From Rhynchopus euleeides (lineage: Eukaryota; Euglenozoa; Diplonemea; Diplonemida; Diplonemidae), in the NCBI GenBank assembly GCA_963210315.1, contig OY723293.1:806001-870000 (forward strand): DNA of 64,000 bases, read 5' to 3'. Shown here piece by piece: positions 51,183 through 62,272 of the stretch. Below the pieces are notes generated by a model, which ran no database searches, had not been told where the DNA came from, and was given only the letters and a program-made list of their open reading frames with translations. The position numbers and the translations under genes are program-made. Each line of letters opens with the position of its first letter. Within the stretch, counting starts at the first letter, position 1.

Positions 51183-52433
51183 TCAGTCTTCAAGCTGTGG
51201 TGGGCCCTCATCACCAGCAACGACCGGTGGGGGAGACGGCTGATGGTCTGCCGTGACACCGTTGCAATCCACTGTAATGGGCAGAGGCATGTTGGGAGCA
51301 GGGATGCCAGGCCGTGAGGTCGCTTGGGGTGCCTGCGGCTGGCGCTGCGTCTGCTCCTGCTGCTGCCTGCGCTGCTGCTCGGCCCTCGCCTCAGATCGGG
51401 ACCACCACACCCTGTGCCAACGGGGGGGTTTGATCGTCGAGAGTGAATGGAAAAGTAAATCTCCCAGCACCTTCTTGCAATGTTAGTCCTTTTTGGAGTC
51501 ACCACACCAGATATGTGCCAATGGGGGGGGGGGGGGGCGGGGGGTGACGGTGAGTGTGAGTGGTGTGCTTGGTGGGAGCCCTTCTTTGCCCCCCCCCCAC
51601 CCCTTTGAAGGAAAAGGAGAACGGCGGCGATCACATTGCTTCCCCCCCTCCCCTCCCCCTCCCCCATGTTGCATTGTATATAATTATATCGACACTGCCA
51701 CTCACACTGCCAGGCAATCTGATGAGTAATGAGTGGAGAACACATTTTGCTGTATCCGCTGTGTCCCCCCCCCCCCCACAGGTTTTTTTGATCGCCCCCA
51801 TCTGCGCTGTCCCTCTTAGGGAGTGCACATCAGGAGCCCCGCTCTCTGTGCCGAATCAAACTGTGCCAGTGCGACACTCCCAGGGGTTGCTCTTCCGAGC
51901 TTTGAAGCGAAAGCCCCGCCGAATGAAAAATGCACATACCTCGCGAGGCCAGCATTGTTGCACGACGCACACTTCCCAGGCAGGGGGCAGTCGTTGAACT
52001 TCCGGCAGAGCGCACATTCCCACATGTCGCCCTTCTTGTGCCCGCGGGACGGGGTGCGCACGACAGGCAGGTCGGGAGGTGTCGAGCAGGCCTGGCTGGC
52101 ACCGGAGTCACCCCCGACAGAAGAGGAGGATCCGCCGACGACGATGGGGAATGGGGGCACTTGCACCCCCGTAGGCTGGGGTTCAGTCGGCATTTCCGTC
52201 GGCATGGGAGGCAGCTGCTGCAACATGCTCTGCTGGTACAACATCTGCAGGGCCTGCTGCTGCTGTTGCTGTTGCTGCAGCTGCTGCTGCAGCTGTTGCA
52301 GGGAGAGCTGCGGCAGCTGGCACATCTGCAAGGCCTGCATGTTTGCGGCTTGCTGCTGCTGTTGCTGCTGCAGCTGCTGCTGCAGGGAGAGCTGCGGCAG
52401 CTGGCACATCTGCAAAGCCTGCATGTTTTGCGC

Positions 52434-52464
<31 letters not shown>

Positions 52465-52691
52465 AAGGCCTGCTGTCCCTGTGAAAATGCGATGGGTATG
52501 GATGGGGTTTGATCACACCACAACTGGCAGATTCCTGCAACAATCCGAGCGATTTCACCCACCCCACCGGACCCACACAGACACACCCTCTTTGGGCACA
52601 ACCATACCTGAATACCACCAACGCCCATGCTTGCAAGCACGCTTGCCAAAGCAGGGTCGATAGGGAATTGCTGCATAATGATCGAGTCCAA
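51183..52691 (-). CDS. Gln-rich RanBP2-type zinc finger protein (three exons)
   Basis: Proposed exons: 52691-52608 (28 codons, MDSIIMQQFPIDPALASVL), 52478-51940 and 51411-51183. The donors CAG|GTATGG and GAG|GTATGTG and the acceptors TTTTCACAG and TTGGCACAG are all canonical, and the joined length of 852 nt keeps one frame to TGA, giving 283 residues. Exon 2 has three poly-Gln runs separated by a repeated ALQMCQLPQLSLQQ segment, then a RanBP2-type finger WECALCRKFN followed by PLPGKCASC. Such fingers bind RNA or ubiquitin. Exon 3 is Gln/Pro-rich. The dispersed RepA repeat sits in intron 2 next to the acceptor. The first intron is 129 nt and has no stop, so it could be retained. The fold is fairly sure; the exact role is not. 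Confidence 0.75.
51428..51520 (+). repeat. Dispersed repeat RepA inside an intron
   Basis: tttgatcgtcgagagtgaat through gtcaccacaccagatatgtg, within the proposed second intron of the zinc finger gene and about 16 bp from its acceptor. Confidence 0.85.
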
Positions 52692-54537
52692 CGAAATGCA
52701 CAGGACAAAGCTCAGAAGCGGGGGCTACGATGGGGCAGAGAAGAGGGGGTGGGGGGTCAGTTATCAGTGTTTTTTCTGCTTGTGAACGGCAGCGATTAAG
52801 CTGCAAAAAAGCTTGTCGGTGGAGGAAAGCGAGAAAAGGAGGGTGGGCAGAGAGAGAGAGAGAGAGAGACAGGAAGAAAATATCACAAAATGCTACAGTA
52901 GAAAGCGGGGCGCAATTTGCAAGAAAAATTGGTGAGAGGAGAAGGGGGAGGGAGGGGGGGGGGGGGGGTGAATGCGCCACCAGAACTTTGCACACAGATA
53001 CACGGATTGGAGAAGAACGGGCAGAATACAGAGGTGCGGAAACTATGCGGTGTAGGGTGTCAGGATCTGAAATGAATGGCACACTCAAAGGCAGACAAGA
53101 TAGGGGGGGCGTAGGTGGGAGATGCAGACGCGTGTGATATGAGTGGGCGAAGGGTTTAAAAAAAATCAACAAAAGAAGCAGGGAGCGGCAGTGAGTGGGG
53201 GGCTCTCTGTGACAGCCTGCGCGAGTGTGACACCTAACGGATTTAGGTGAGGGCACTCACTATTCTGCTTCAACACGTCTGAGCGAGGGGAGAAAAAATA
53301 CCCCCCAACACACACACACACGCCTCTCTGTCTCTCACCTCCCTTTCCTTCCCCCCTTCTGATAGAATTAAGAAAAAATGGCAATAAAAAGGTCTCCTTG
53401 GCTGGGGAGAGAGGAGAGAACGAGGGAGAGAAAGAGGGGTGCGAGTATTTTCGTTTCGGGGATATTCACACTATAAGCATACGAGAAAGAGAGAAAGAGG
53501 GAGAGAGAGAGAGGGCGGTGTGGCGAGGGGGGGAGGGGAGGGGAAGTAAGTTTAGGTGCGCTGTGCCTTTCGATAAAAACACAGGGGTGTGTGTGTGTGT
53601 GTGTGTGCGAGGGGGGGGAAGGGGCGATGGCTAGCGTATGAAAAGCCCAACGTTTCGCTACGGCACCAACGAGAGAAAGAGAGGGAGGAAGAGGGAGGGG
53701 TGTAGAGGGACTCTGAGGGATGTTTCCCTTTGAATTATCTCTCTTTTTCCCAGTCTCGACGACTCAACCGCTTGCTGTAACGATGACCAAGCAATGCGGG
53801 GGCCTACAACAATTCCCTCCTTTGTCTGGAGGTTTTGCGAGACCCTTTCTGTTTTCTTTTTCTAGCTGTTGCCTGTTACCGCTATAAAGCTAGAGTTGAC
53901 GCAACGACACAAAAAAAATCTCAGCCGCGGGGGAAAAAAATATATATCGGCTCTGCCACACAGAAGGTTATCAACGATCACTATATGCTGGTCCCGACAG
54001 CTCAGATCAAGCTGCCACAACCGCGTTCTCTACCGTGAGTGGCCTCCCTAGTTTGTTCTGTTCCAGAGAATCAGATTTTCTTTCAAAAAGACGAAAAGGA
54101 CTGGCGAGCAAGGAAGGCAATACGAGGTGGGGAGGGAAAGGGGATATGCTGGTTTGGTGTTAGAAAGAAATCGGGGGAGGGGAGGGAGGGGGGGGGGGGA
54201 AGACGGTGGATGTGCGATGCGCAGATTTTTTTTGCCTCAGAGTAGTGGTAGTGGCAGTTAGCAGGGGGGAAATAAAAAAAGAGCAAGAAAAAAAAGGAAT
54301 ATGGCAGAGTGTGCGCACTCTGGGGAGGGGGGGCTTCAAAGCTATGCGTCCTGTTCAGATCTCCCTCCCGCGTTTCCCCTCAGCCTCAAACAGCGGTTGA
54401 AGGTCTACAGGTCTGTGAGAACAACGCCTTCTCAGCCTTCCAGACGCACACAATCGAACCCCTTTTGGTGTGTATGGATAGAGATGTGCGGTGGCGAAAC
54501 CTGCGATGAGATGATGGTGGTGGCAAAATGCTGAGGG
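52692..54537. other. Purine-rich non-coding stretch
   Basis: The plus strand is dominated by G/A tracts: GA repeats near 52852-52869 and 53500-53515, a GT run near 53587-53606 and many ggaggg blocks. It lies upstream of the zinc finger gene and may include its promoter, but no specific element stands out. Confidence 0.5.
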
Positions 54538-54693
54538 GGGGGTAGTGAAATCGAATTTGAAGGGAGCACAAGAATGATCACCCTTCACTCGTTATGCAGG
54601 TTTTGATCGTCGAGAGGGAATGGAAAAGCAAGTCACCCAGCACCTTCTCACAATGTTAGTCCTTTTTGTAGTCACTACACCAGATATCCTGTA
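54538..54693 (+). repeat. RepB immediately followed by RepA
   Basis: RepB (gtagtgaaatcgaatttgaa ... cactcgttatgcagg, 54543-54600) is joined directly to RepA (ttttgatcgtcgagagggaa ... caccagatatcc, 54601-54693). This shows the two segments are halves of one dispersed element. At 62867-63055 they occur in the same order with about 45 bp between. Confidence 0.8.
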
Positions 54694-54930
54694 CAAGGCG
54701 AGAGGGGTGGGGGCTGAGGAGGGGAGGGCAGGGCAGGCGGGGAGCGCACCCAAGGTGAGCTTCAGATCAAATATGCAACAAGGCGAGGTGGGGTTGGGGT
54801 GTGGGGGTGGGGGTGGGGGGTGGGGGGGTGGGGGATGACACGCGGCCTATACAGTACAATACAGCGAGCATCACCAGTGCAGTACATCGGTATAACAGTA
54901 GACCCACCCACCACCCCTCAACACAGGCAT

Positions 54931-55528
54931 CTACCGACGCCGGGAGGCCTGCTGGAGAGCAGGGCACCGCGAAGCGTAGAGCTGCCACTCGTGTGCGGCA
55001 TGCATGTCGACCACCCCCTGGGTGCAAGCCTCACGGATAGATTCAGCACCAAGTTCCTCCTCCCAGACATCACGCAGCAGCTGTGCCTCTGCTTGGTTCG
55101 TGGGGTCGTGCTGTCCGAGGCGGACCTGCTCACGGTAGTGCATGGCATGGAGTGCGTCCAGCTTGTTGTTCCTCCGGGCAATCCGATCAGCACGTGTCTG
55201 GCACTCTTCGGTGAACTGCGTGTTGCGTGCCACCGCAATTTCACGAAGGGACGCCGCTTCCGATGCCTGCTCCTGGCTGACGAGGCACATCCGCTCTATG
55301 TATTCCCACGACAGCATCTGGGTATCCTCGATCCAGACCCGCCGCTTCTCCTCCCGGAGCGGGGTCTTCTCCAGCCGCGCACCCAGCACACAGCTGCGCA
55401 GCCCATACATGCAGTCCCGGAAAACAGCCTCTGCATCTCGCACGATGCGTCTCCTGTGATCACGCTCCTTGCTTTGGAGTGACTTGGCTTCAACCCCATC
55501 ACCAGCGCCACCCGCCCCAGAGGCTGAT
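54931..55528 (-). CDS. Coiled-coil protein, unknown (exon)
   Basis: The exon follows an acceptor CACTTTAG at 55530-55529 and runs to a stop at 54931. It encodes about 199 highly charged residues: GVEAKSLQSKERDHRRRI, then EEKRRVWIEDTQMLSWEY, NKLDALHAMHYREQVRLG and a final QQASRRR. It is Arg/Glu/Gln-rich and almost surely helical. If unspliced, the frame would start at 55629 (MPREQPLTPH...) through proline runs. No domain was recognised; an upstream exon is likely but was not found. Confidence 0.6.
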
Positions 55529-55628
55529 CTAAAGTGAGAGGGGAACACCGCCCCGCGACGTCCCTCCTCATGGAGGGGCATGGGGGTGGGAGGGGGGGGG
55601 TGGGGGGTGAGGGGTTGTTCGCGCGGCA

Positions 55629-57193
55629 ACTCGTCGCGCAGGACAGCCCTCCTCCTTCAATCAATCGGGGCCACTTCGTATGCTAATGGGGAGAACGGGG
55701 GGGGGGGGGGGTGAAATAGAAGTAGAAGGGGGCACAAGCCTAAGCTCCCTTCACTCAGGGCGGGGAGTCGTGAAGCGGAAGATAAATGGAAGAGTTGACC
55801 CCCCACCCCCCCCTCTTTCCTCTCCTTCGCACGGTATGCAGAGGTTGTGTCCGAGGTCTCGTGTGGATGATCGGCCTGTGTTGCGTTGGTATGATGCGTG
55901 GGCAAAAGCAGGCTATGTTAGGCGTGAGGAAATACTCCGGAGCTCCTGCCAGTAGGCTTAGGGTATGCAGGGGTGGGGAGGGAGGGTGAAGTCGATGGAT
56001 GAAATATCACAGAGAGTTGGCCTATCCGAGGCCTGGCCCTTACATTGCACAGCTGCAAGACAGATTTCACGATCAGCCTTCACTGCAACGTGTGCGGATA
56101 CGAGGCGCTCTCGACTTTCCCGAACAGCGTTGATCACATCCTCCGTCTTCGACACTCACATCGGAACCTCCCACACTTGCATGAGCCCACTCTCCAGCAT
56201 ATCCACGTCCCGCTGACCCACGAGATCAACATCCACTGTGCCCCCGCCTTCGACACATGCAGCACTGCTCAGAGGCTCGTTGCCACACAAGACCTCGCCC
56301 CGACCGATAGGTGCAGGACAGACGCCTCACCTCCACATCAAACATGCTGAGGAACTACTGCAGCGCAAACTTCTTCAGCTTCAAATTTTCCGGGGTGTCA
56401 TCGACACCGATGTCGGCGGCGTGGCGGTCACCAGTCCTCCTGTCGGCCGGAAAACCAACATGCCGTGTTCTCACCTGCCGGACTCACTTGGATAACTCAG
56501 ACACCCATGTGCGGACTATCCTTTGGGCCACTCTATAGACTATCCCTCCGGGCCACTGAGACTACCAACACTGGGGAGCCACACGTGCTGTGCAAAGCAA
56601 TCCTGGAGAGAGGCGAAACAAAGGGAGCTGCGACCGGTGATCAGCATGGCAACGTGTGATGGGGTGGGGTGGGGGTGGTGGTCTCGGTACCATGCGTTGC
56701 TGATGCAAGACACCTCCATCAGCAGGCTGCGGGGGTTGGGAATGCCTTGCCTGCTGGGCGGTCCAGATGAGAATTGTGCACCAGGGCCTCGAGACGATTC
56801 TTCTTTCTTTGCATATCAGTCTGGCGGTGCGGCTGTGTACATGTCATTACTACCTCCTGCTACAAAGCTACAAAATAACACATCTAACAATCCCCCAAAA
56901 CAGAGACGGGAGAAACCTCGAGCACACCGGATGCGACGAGAGAACAAACACGGGGCATCGCAAGCATTTCAAGGACGACAAACACCATGAATTGAAAACC
57001 CATGAGAATCTGAATCGGGGCAAAACTGAGAAACCCCAGAAAGCTGCGCTGATATCCCGCCCCTTCAGGAGTAAAGCTGAAGGGCAAGCTCTACCACCCC
57101 CCTGATTGAGACGCTGGCCCATCCAGTCCCACACCACCCCCACACCCCCAGCCACCCACAAAAAGGGAGAGCGGGCACCATGCGGCACGGCTT
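55629..57193. other. Intergenic stretch
   Basis: RepB-like text lies at 55708-55756 next to a G run. A Cys/His-containing frame at 56045-56350 is listed separately. The remainder (56350-57193) shows no protein-like frame. Confidence 0.5.
56045..56350 (+). pseudogene. Possible zinc-finger remnant
   Basis: The frame contains CNVCGYEALSTFPNSVDH then RLRHSH, which fits a loose C2H2 finger (Cys-x2-Cys ... His-x5-His), followed by a His-rich segment, before a stop at 56348-56350. No clear start, splice sites or further fingers were seen, so it is either a relic or chance. Confidence 0.25.
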
Positions 57194-58957
57194 TTACAGA
57201 ATACCCAGGCTGAGACAGCCGCTGTCACTCCCCCGTCGAATTGGAGATTCCCCTGCTCCGAGCACCCCACCTCCGTTTGAGGAATCCCCGCCATGCAGGG
57301 CGGCGAACATCGACTCCTGGCGGTCCAACCTGTCCCCCAGGGCTGAGACGAGGCCGCAGATCCTCGACAGAGCATCCTGCTGGCTCAGCTCGCCTGCCAC
57401 CCCCTCCGGATCTCTGACTACTCCTGCTGCGCTGCCGCCACCCCCACCCCCACGCCACCCCGCGGCACTGCCGGGCGACACACACCGCGGAGCGGGCCCC
57501 ACGCTGGAGGCCCCGCCCATCCCGATCTGCGATTCCAAACTCCGGATCTTGCGCTGCGCGCGGGTCGCCTCCCCCCGCCAGAAGGCGCACTCCTCCTGCA
57601 GCGCCTGCAGGGGTGGCGCCGCTGCGGCACCCCCGGCACCCAGCACACCCCACTCCCCTCCGCCCGCCGCAGCCACCCCCGGGGTGAGAGTATCTGCCAG
57701 CCGCCCGCCTACCGGCGCCACCCCACTGGGGCCTGGGTGTTGAACCACCTCCTTCTCGGGAACCTTCTCAGGCAGGGGCAGGGGCATAAGGTGAACACCG
57801 CCTCCACCGCCGCCGCCGCTACCGCCACGCCCTTCCGCGGGGCGGCCCGCCTGGAGACCCGCAGCATCCCCATGCCTTTGCCGCAGCACCGCACTGCCGC
57901 TGCCGTGGGTGTGGTGGGGGTGGGGGTGGTGGTGGCAGTGCGTGCGCTGCCCCCCAGCAGGCCCCATCCCGCCCCACAGCAGGGGTTCCCGCGGCTGGGC
58001 CACGGCGGGGCAGCGGCTGCTGCCGCTGCCGGCGCGGGGCGCGGCGTGCCACACCCCCACCGCTTCCCCCTCCTCATCCGCCACAGCATACCGCTCGTAG
58101 GACAGGGCGAGCGGGTCGGCGGGGCGCAGCGGCTCTGGCAGGCCACCCTGCCCCACCCCACCCCCATCGCAGCCCCCAGCGGCACGGCCCCACCCTGCAG
58201 TTGTCCCTCTTGGGGATGTAGGATATGGGGCCAGGCCCTGCGGGCCTGGCCCTGCCCTCCCGCCAGAAGGGGCACAGCACCCTGGGGCATCACCATCCAT
58301 TGGGGGTGCGATGAAGGCATCCCCAGCATCTGCGTCATGTCCCCCCCATCTGCCCCCACGCCTGTCTGGGGGTGGCGTGCCACACCCCAGCGGGGTGTGG
58401 CAAGGGTGTCGAGGCCCACCCGTCGCCTCAGCAGGGAGTGCGATGCGAGGCGGTGGGGCAGGCCCAGCCTCGCAGTGCTGGTCTTGCCCCGGCCGCCCCT
58501 GCTGTGGGCACACATGGGCTCCCCACTGGAGGTAGCTCTCTGTTTCCTGCAGGATCTGCTCCTGCAGGGACACCTCCAAGGCACCCCCTGCCTCGTCCCT
58601 CGTGGTGCAGCGAGGGGCGTGCCAAACCCCATCAGGTGTGGTGGGTTCGGCAGCTCTGCCTGGGGGCAGTGTGGGGCGTGTGGGGCTGTGTGGGACAGCC
58701 GTGTGTAGGGCGGGGGCACGGCCCATCCGGGTTGGGGCTGTGGCACCGCGGTGCTGCTGCGCGGCTGCGGCGTCGATGCGTGCGGCAGCCAGGAGCTCGT
58801 CGTAGAGAGCTTCTGCCTCTGCGGCATCGGCTGCGGCGGTGTCAGCATCAACGTCAGCCCTTCCATCGGGCAGGTCGGGGTCGGGGTGGAAAAAGCTGTA
58901 CTGCCGCCGCCCGCGGAGTAACGGCGTGCGGTGCGGCGCGCCGTCAGAAGGAGCCAT
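57194..58957 (-). CDS. Gly/Ala/Pro-rich hypothetical protein with short coiled coil
   Basis: 587 residues from ATG 58957 (MAPSDGAPHRTPLLRGRRQ) to the stop at 57194. An acidic helical stretch (DTAAADAAEAEALYDELLAA, about 38-58) and a C-terminal helical segment (LQALQEECAFWRGEATRAQR, about 440-470, and SRICGLVSALGDRLDRQESM, about 545) are separated by Gly/Pro/His-rich low-complexity text, including a His run near 330. The composition resembles the 7-9 kb gene. No known domain was seen. It probably is real because it is a long frame with structured ends and an upstream ATG, but opposite frames are also open in this GC-rich DNA. Confidence 0.55.
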   Translation of the reverse strand: MAPSDGAPHRTPLLRGRRQYSFFHPDPDLPDGRADVDADTAAADAAEAEALYDELLAAARIDAAAAQQHRGATAPTRMGRAPALHTAVPHSPTRPTLPPGRAAEPTTPDGVWHAPRCTTRDEAGGALEVSLQEQILQETESYLQWGAHVCPQQGRPGQDQHCEAGPAPPPRIALPAEATGGPRHPCHTPLGCGTPPPDRRGGRWGGHDADAGDAFIAPPMDGDAPGCCAPSGGRAGPGPQGLAPYPTSPRGTTAGWGRAAGGCDGGGVGQGGLPEPLRPADPLALSYERYAVADEEGEAVGVWHAAPRAGSGSSRCPAVAQPREPLLWGGMGPAGGQRTHCHHHPHPHHTHGSGSAVLRQRHGDAAGLQAGRPAEGRGGSGGGGGGGVHLMPLPLPEKVPEKEVVQHPGPSGVAPVGGRLADTLTPGVAAAGGGEWGVLGAGGAAAAPPLQALQEECAFWRGEATRAQRKIRSLESQIGMGGASSVGPAPRCVSPGSAAGWRGGGGGGSAAGVVRDPEGVAGELSQQDALSRICGLVSALGDRLDRQESMFAALHGGDSSNGGGVLGAGESPIRRGSDSGCLSLGIL

Positions 58958-59739
58958 ATGTGTTTAGATGGGGGGGGGGGGGGTAGTGAAATAGAAGGGG
59001 TCGCAAGAAGCTAAAGGATGCCTGTTTTGCGTGAGGGTCTCCCGCTGAATTGTAAGGTGGGGGTTGGACAGTCTGAGCGCTCGTGTTGTCTGGCCTGTGA
59101 TGTGTCGGCACGTTGTGCGGGCAAAAGTAGGCTATGGTGGAAGGGGGGAGGAGAGTGAATGGAAAAGCAAATCGCCCGGCGGTGGGAGGGGGAGGGGGGG
59201 GGGGAGAAGGGGACGGCTCGTCACTGCCTTATTTTTCGCGCAGACCTCTATGGAATATCCCCCCCTCTTACTCTCACAGGATATGGACGGAAGGGCTCAA
59301 TCCATGCGGGGCAACGCATTCTCGCATGCTGCATCTATTTTCGCTAGTTCCGCAGGCTCTATCGGGTTACATCAGGGGTTGGGGGGGGGGGGGGAATCGG
59401 CCAATGTGCTGGCTTCGTTGGGATCAACATCTCTCATTGGAATGAGTCCTTCACATTTCGCTTTTATGACTCGGGCAGAGTCCGGTGGGCGGGGTGGGGG
59501 TGGGGTGTGGTGGAGGGGAGGGGATGGGATGAGATGGGAGGAGGGGCGGTAATATTCCTCCCAAGGAGGTGTCATGCGGGCAGGTGCTTTTGAATACTGC
59601 AAACCCTGCAAAGGTTGCAAATGCCGCGGGCGGCAGCAGAATGAATTATTCACAGACGACTGCGAAGAATTCGACGACACAGTTCTCTTTTTTACGTCTC
59701 AGGGTAAGACAGAGAGGGGGGGGGTCGCAAAGTATAGAA
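58958..59739. other. Intergenic stretch with a possible small exon
   Basis: RepB-like text (58982-59015) and a RepA fragment (59148-59180) are present. At 59588-59700 a frame reads FEYCKPCKGCKCRGRQQN then ELFTDDCEEFDDTVLFF and ends at cag|ggtaag, a possible donor. It is Cys-rich and protein-like, but no neighbouring exon was found. Confidence 0.35.
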
Positions 59740-59804
59740 CACGACGCGGTGGTCAGGGGCCTGACATGTCACCCTGACCCCTGACCCCTGACCACCGCGT
59801 CGTG
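59740..59804. mobile_element. 65-bp miniature element sharing E1 termini
   Basis: The arms CACGACGCGGTGGTCAGGGG and CCCCTGACCACCGCGTCGTG are exact reverse complements, with a 25-base centre containing one more tgacccc unit. The flanks are aa on both sides. The first eleven bases match the ends of E1 (26264-27429), placing it in the same CAC-terminus group. Confidence 0.75.
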
Positions 59805-60346
59805 AAGAAAAATGGAAGCACGCAGAACTCCCACTCGCACGTTCGGTATGCATGTTGTGTCTAGAGAGAGAGGGGGGGGTTTGATCGTCGTAGAGAGAGC
59901 ACCACGGACTAGTCGCCCGGACGACTAGTCGGGACGACGGGTGAAATGACGACGGGTGAAACGACGGGTGGCACCCGTCGACTCGACGGGTGGACCCGTC
60001 GAGTCGACGGGTGAACCTGCTGAAACGACGGGTGTTCCAGCCATTTCCTGTTGATATGGGCCAATTTCCATTGAAAACTAGGGGAGTACCTTGCATGGCA
60101 TCAGGTTATTTTTCACGCCGAGCTATCTTCCCTGCACAGACCCACCCCCCCCATTACTTTCCATTTACAATTCCTAGTTGGTGAAGGGGCTGCCCACCGG
60201 TGGACCACCAGGAGGGGGGTGAGCCATCCAGGTGGGCAGGGGGCCTGGGGGTGGGGCCTCAAGACAACTCCCCCACGACGTCACTCCGCTCTCGAGGACA
60301 AACAAAATCACCTACGTACCTGAACTGCCAAACACCCCCCCCTCAC

Positions 60347-61882
60347 TTACGGGTGCGCGGATCTCATGTGCTCTTCGCGCTTTACAGTGGTTTTAAAGAG
60401 CTCGAAACAAACACAGCAACGCTTTTGTGTCAGCACGCGCGAATGGTGACTGAGGTAGTGCTGGCTCAGTCCCTTCGATTTTGTCCGTTTGCCGCACTCC
60501 TGGCATGTGACAGTGCAGGTCTGACACGGCGCGTTGTTTTGTGGCCGATGTGCAGCATCATAATGCGCAAACAGTGCTTCTCTCGTGTGGACAACTTTGG
60601 AGCACACAATGCAGATATGTTGCTGCACAGGCACTGTACCGGATGGGGTTGGTTCTGGCACTTCTGGCACATCCTCGCTGTTGCCCCAGGATTTGGACTT
60701 GCAGATGCATGCGAGCAGCGTTGCCTTTGGAGTGGTGTTTTCCGGGTCGCCCAGAAATTGTTGGCCCCATCGCCCCCTTTTTGTGACGTGAGATCCAAGG
60801 CTGAGGGACTCGAGTCTCCGCTGCAGTGCTGCCGTTGCTCCCTTCCAACAAGCGTTCCTCGCGGTGACACAGCAGCAAAGCTTTATCGCGCCGAACTTCA
60901 GGAGGGTCGGGGTGCTCGGTTGGTCCAGCAGGCCGCACCCCTTGCCTTTGGTCCTCTGCATTTCGAAGAGCAGCAGGTCCCGTTCGGCGGTCTGCTGCGA
61001 TGTCACCCTCAGGGCATGGCGTTTGGAGACGCCATTCCCCCTCTCCAGTTCCTCGTCACTCAGGGCGAGGGGGTGTGCATCTTCTGGATCAAACCAGTGG
61101 CTCATCGAATGGATATATGTAACACCACGCCCCTCGGATGTTCTCCCAGGTGACACCCACTCCAGGACAAACACAAGGATGTGCATTGCGATGAGCGAGA
61201 AGATGAACTGTTTCGCGCACTTTCCCTCCTGGTGGTACTTGATGGGGGATGTCGTTGTAGCGGAAATGCACAAGCATTTCCATTGCAATACAGAGTAGAT
61301 GCTGCACCCCCTTCGTCTTGGTAATGGTGAGTAAGCGACTCAGAACATCTCTGGCCTGGTTTCCCGTCATGTTAGAACACGTTGAGCTGCCAAGGACAGC
61401 CTTCTGCACGGCAGGTCCATCAGGCAAGATCTCTGCGAGTATTGCGATGAACCCGTTTATGTCGGCAGGGGGGGTGACCCCTGCGTACAGGCTCTCAAAC
61501 CCAGCTTCATGAAGTTCCTGGATGCTAGCCCTGTGGCAGGCGTGGAGCTGTTTCAACCAGTCATTTCGTGGTGTGGTACAAAACGCGCTCCTGTGCGAAG
61601 ATGACCCCATCTTACTAAATGCCGACCACAGCTCAAGATGGTCCCCTGCTACCCTAAGCAGGCGAGCCGAAACATCACGTTCGCCTTTTCGAAAACCCCT
61701 CTCTGCACTCTTGCGATTTGCTTCAGGAAGTTGAACGTGAACCACGTTCTGTACTCATCCTTCTGCTTATCGGCAACTGTCACCAACCGTGTTGCGAAGG
61801 CACCGTCGAAAATGCCTACGGCCAGCCTGCTCTGCTGGGTCTTCTGTGCCTGTTTCTTCTCCGCCTCGTACAGCTTCACCAT
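60347..61882 (-). pseudogene. E3 ORF2, frameshifted transposase-like gene
   Basis: Three frames together match E2 ORF2 in order. The first (from ATG 61882) contains LAVGIFDGAFATRLVTVADK. The second contains DHLELWSAF, LHEAGFESLYAGV and MLVHFRYNDIP. The third contains TYIHSMSHWFDPEDAHPL and then three C2H2 fingers (CIVCSKVV...HYDAAH, CQECGKRT...HYLSHH, CCVCFELF...HMRSAH). One break is near 61660-61690. The other falls at a run of five G at about 61238-61242 on the plus strand, where one base fewer would keep the frame. The breaks are either mutations or homopolymer sequencing errors. The start overlaps the preceding ORF stop as ATGGTGA. The fingers suggest DNA binding. Confidence 0.75.
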
Positions 61883-62272
61883 AGCTGCAGTGCCGCGGGG
61901 CAGGCGTCGGCCATCTCCTTGAGCCCTGTCGGGTGGTCCTTCCCGTTGCTCTTCCGGAGGCCCAACCCGACAAACTCGATGTCTGACCCGCTATTGACAC
62001 GGGCAGCGTACATCGTGCGACCATCCTTCGCGGTCGACTTGCTGATCACCCCACCCCCCACCTTCTCATACTTTTTGTACAGGGCAAGACTGATGATGGG
62101 ATCAGTCGACTTGATTATCCGCCAGCTTGCCGAGAAGCTGCTTCAGGGCCATGTGGCTCAACCCATCAGCATCACGCTCGACAACATACGTGTTGATCCA
62201 AGCACGTACAAACACCGTCATGTCCACAGCGCTGGCGAGGGCCTGCGCTGCAGTACGCTTTGCCGCTGGCAT
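61876..62272 (-). pseudogene. E3 small ORF and ORF1 remnant
   Basis: ATG 62272 opens 56 codons (MPAAKRTAAQALASAVDMT, ending KLADNQVD) to TGA 62104-62102. The next frame then reads DPIISLALYKKYEKVGGGV on to FVGLGLRKSNGKDHPTGLKE and ends LQLW at 61876. The plan of a short basic ORF, TGA, then a longer ORF copies that of E2, and FVGLGLRKS loosely matches LVGVTLKPK of E2 ORF1. The second part is shorter than in E2, so the gene is truncated or diverged. Confidence 0.5.
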
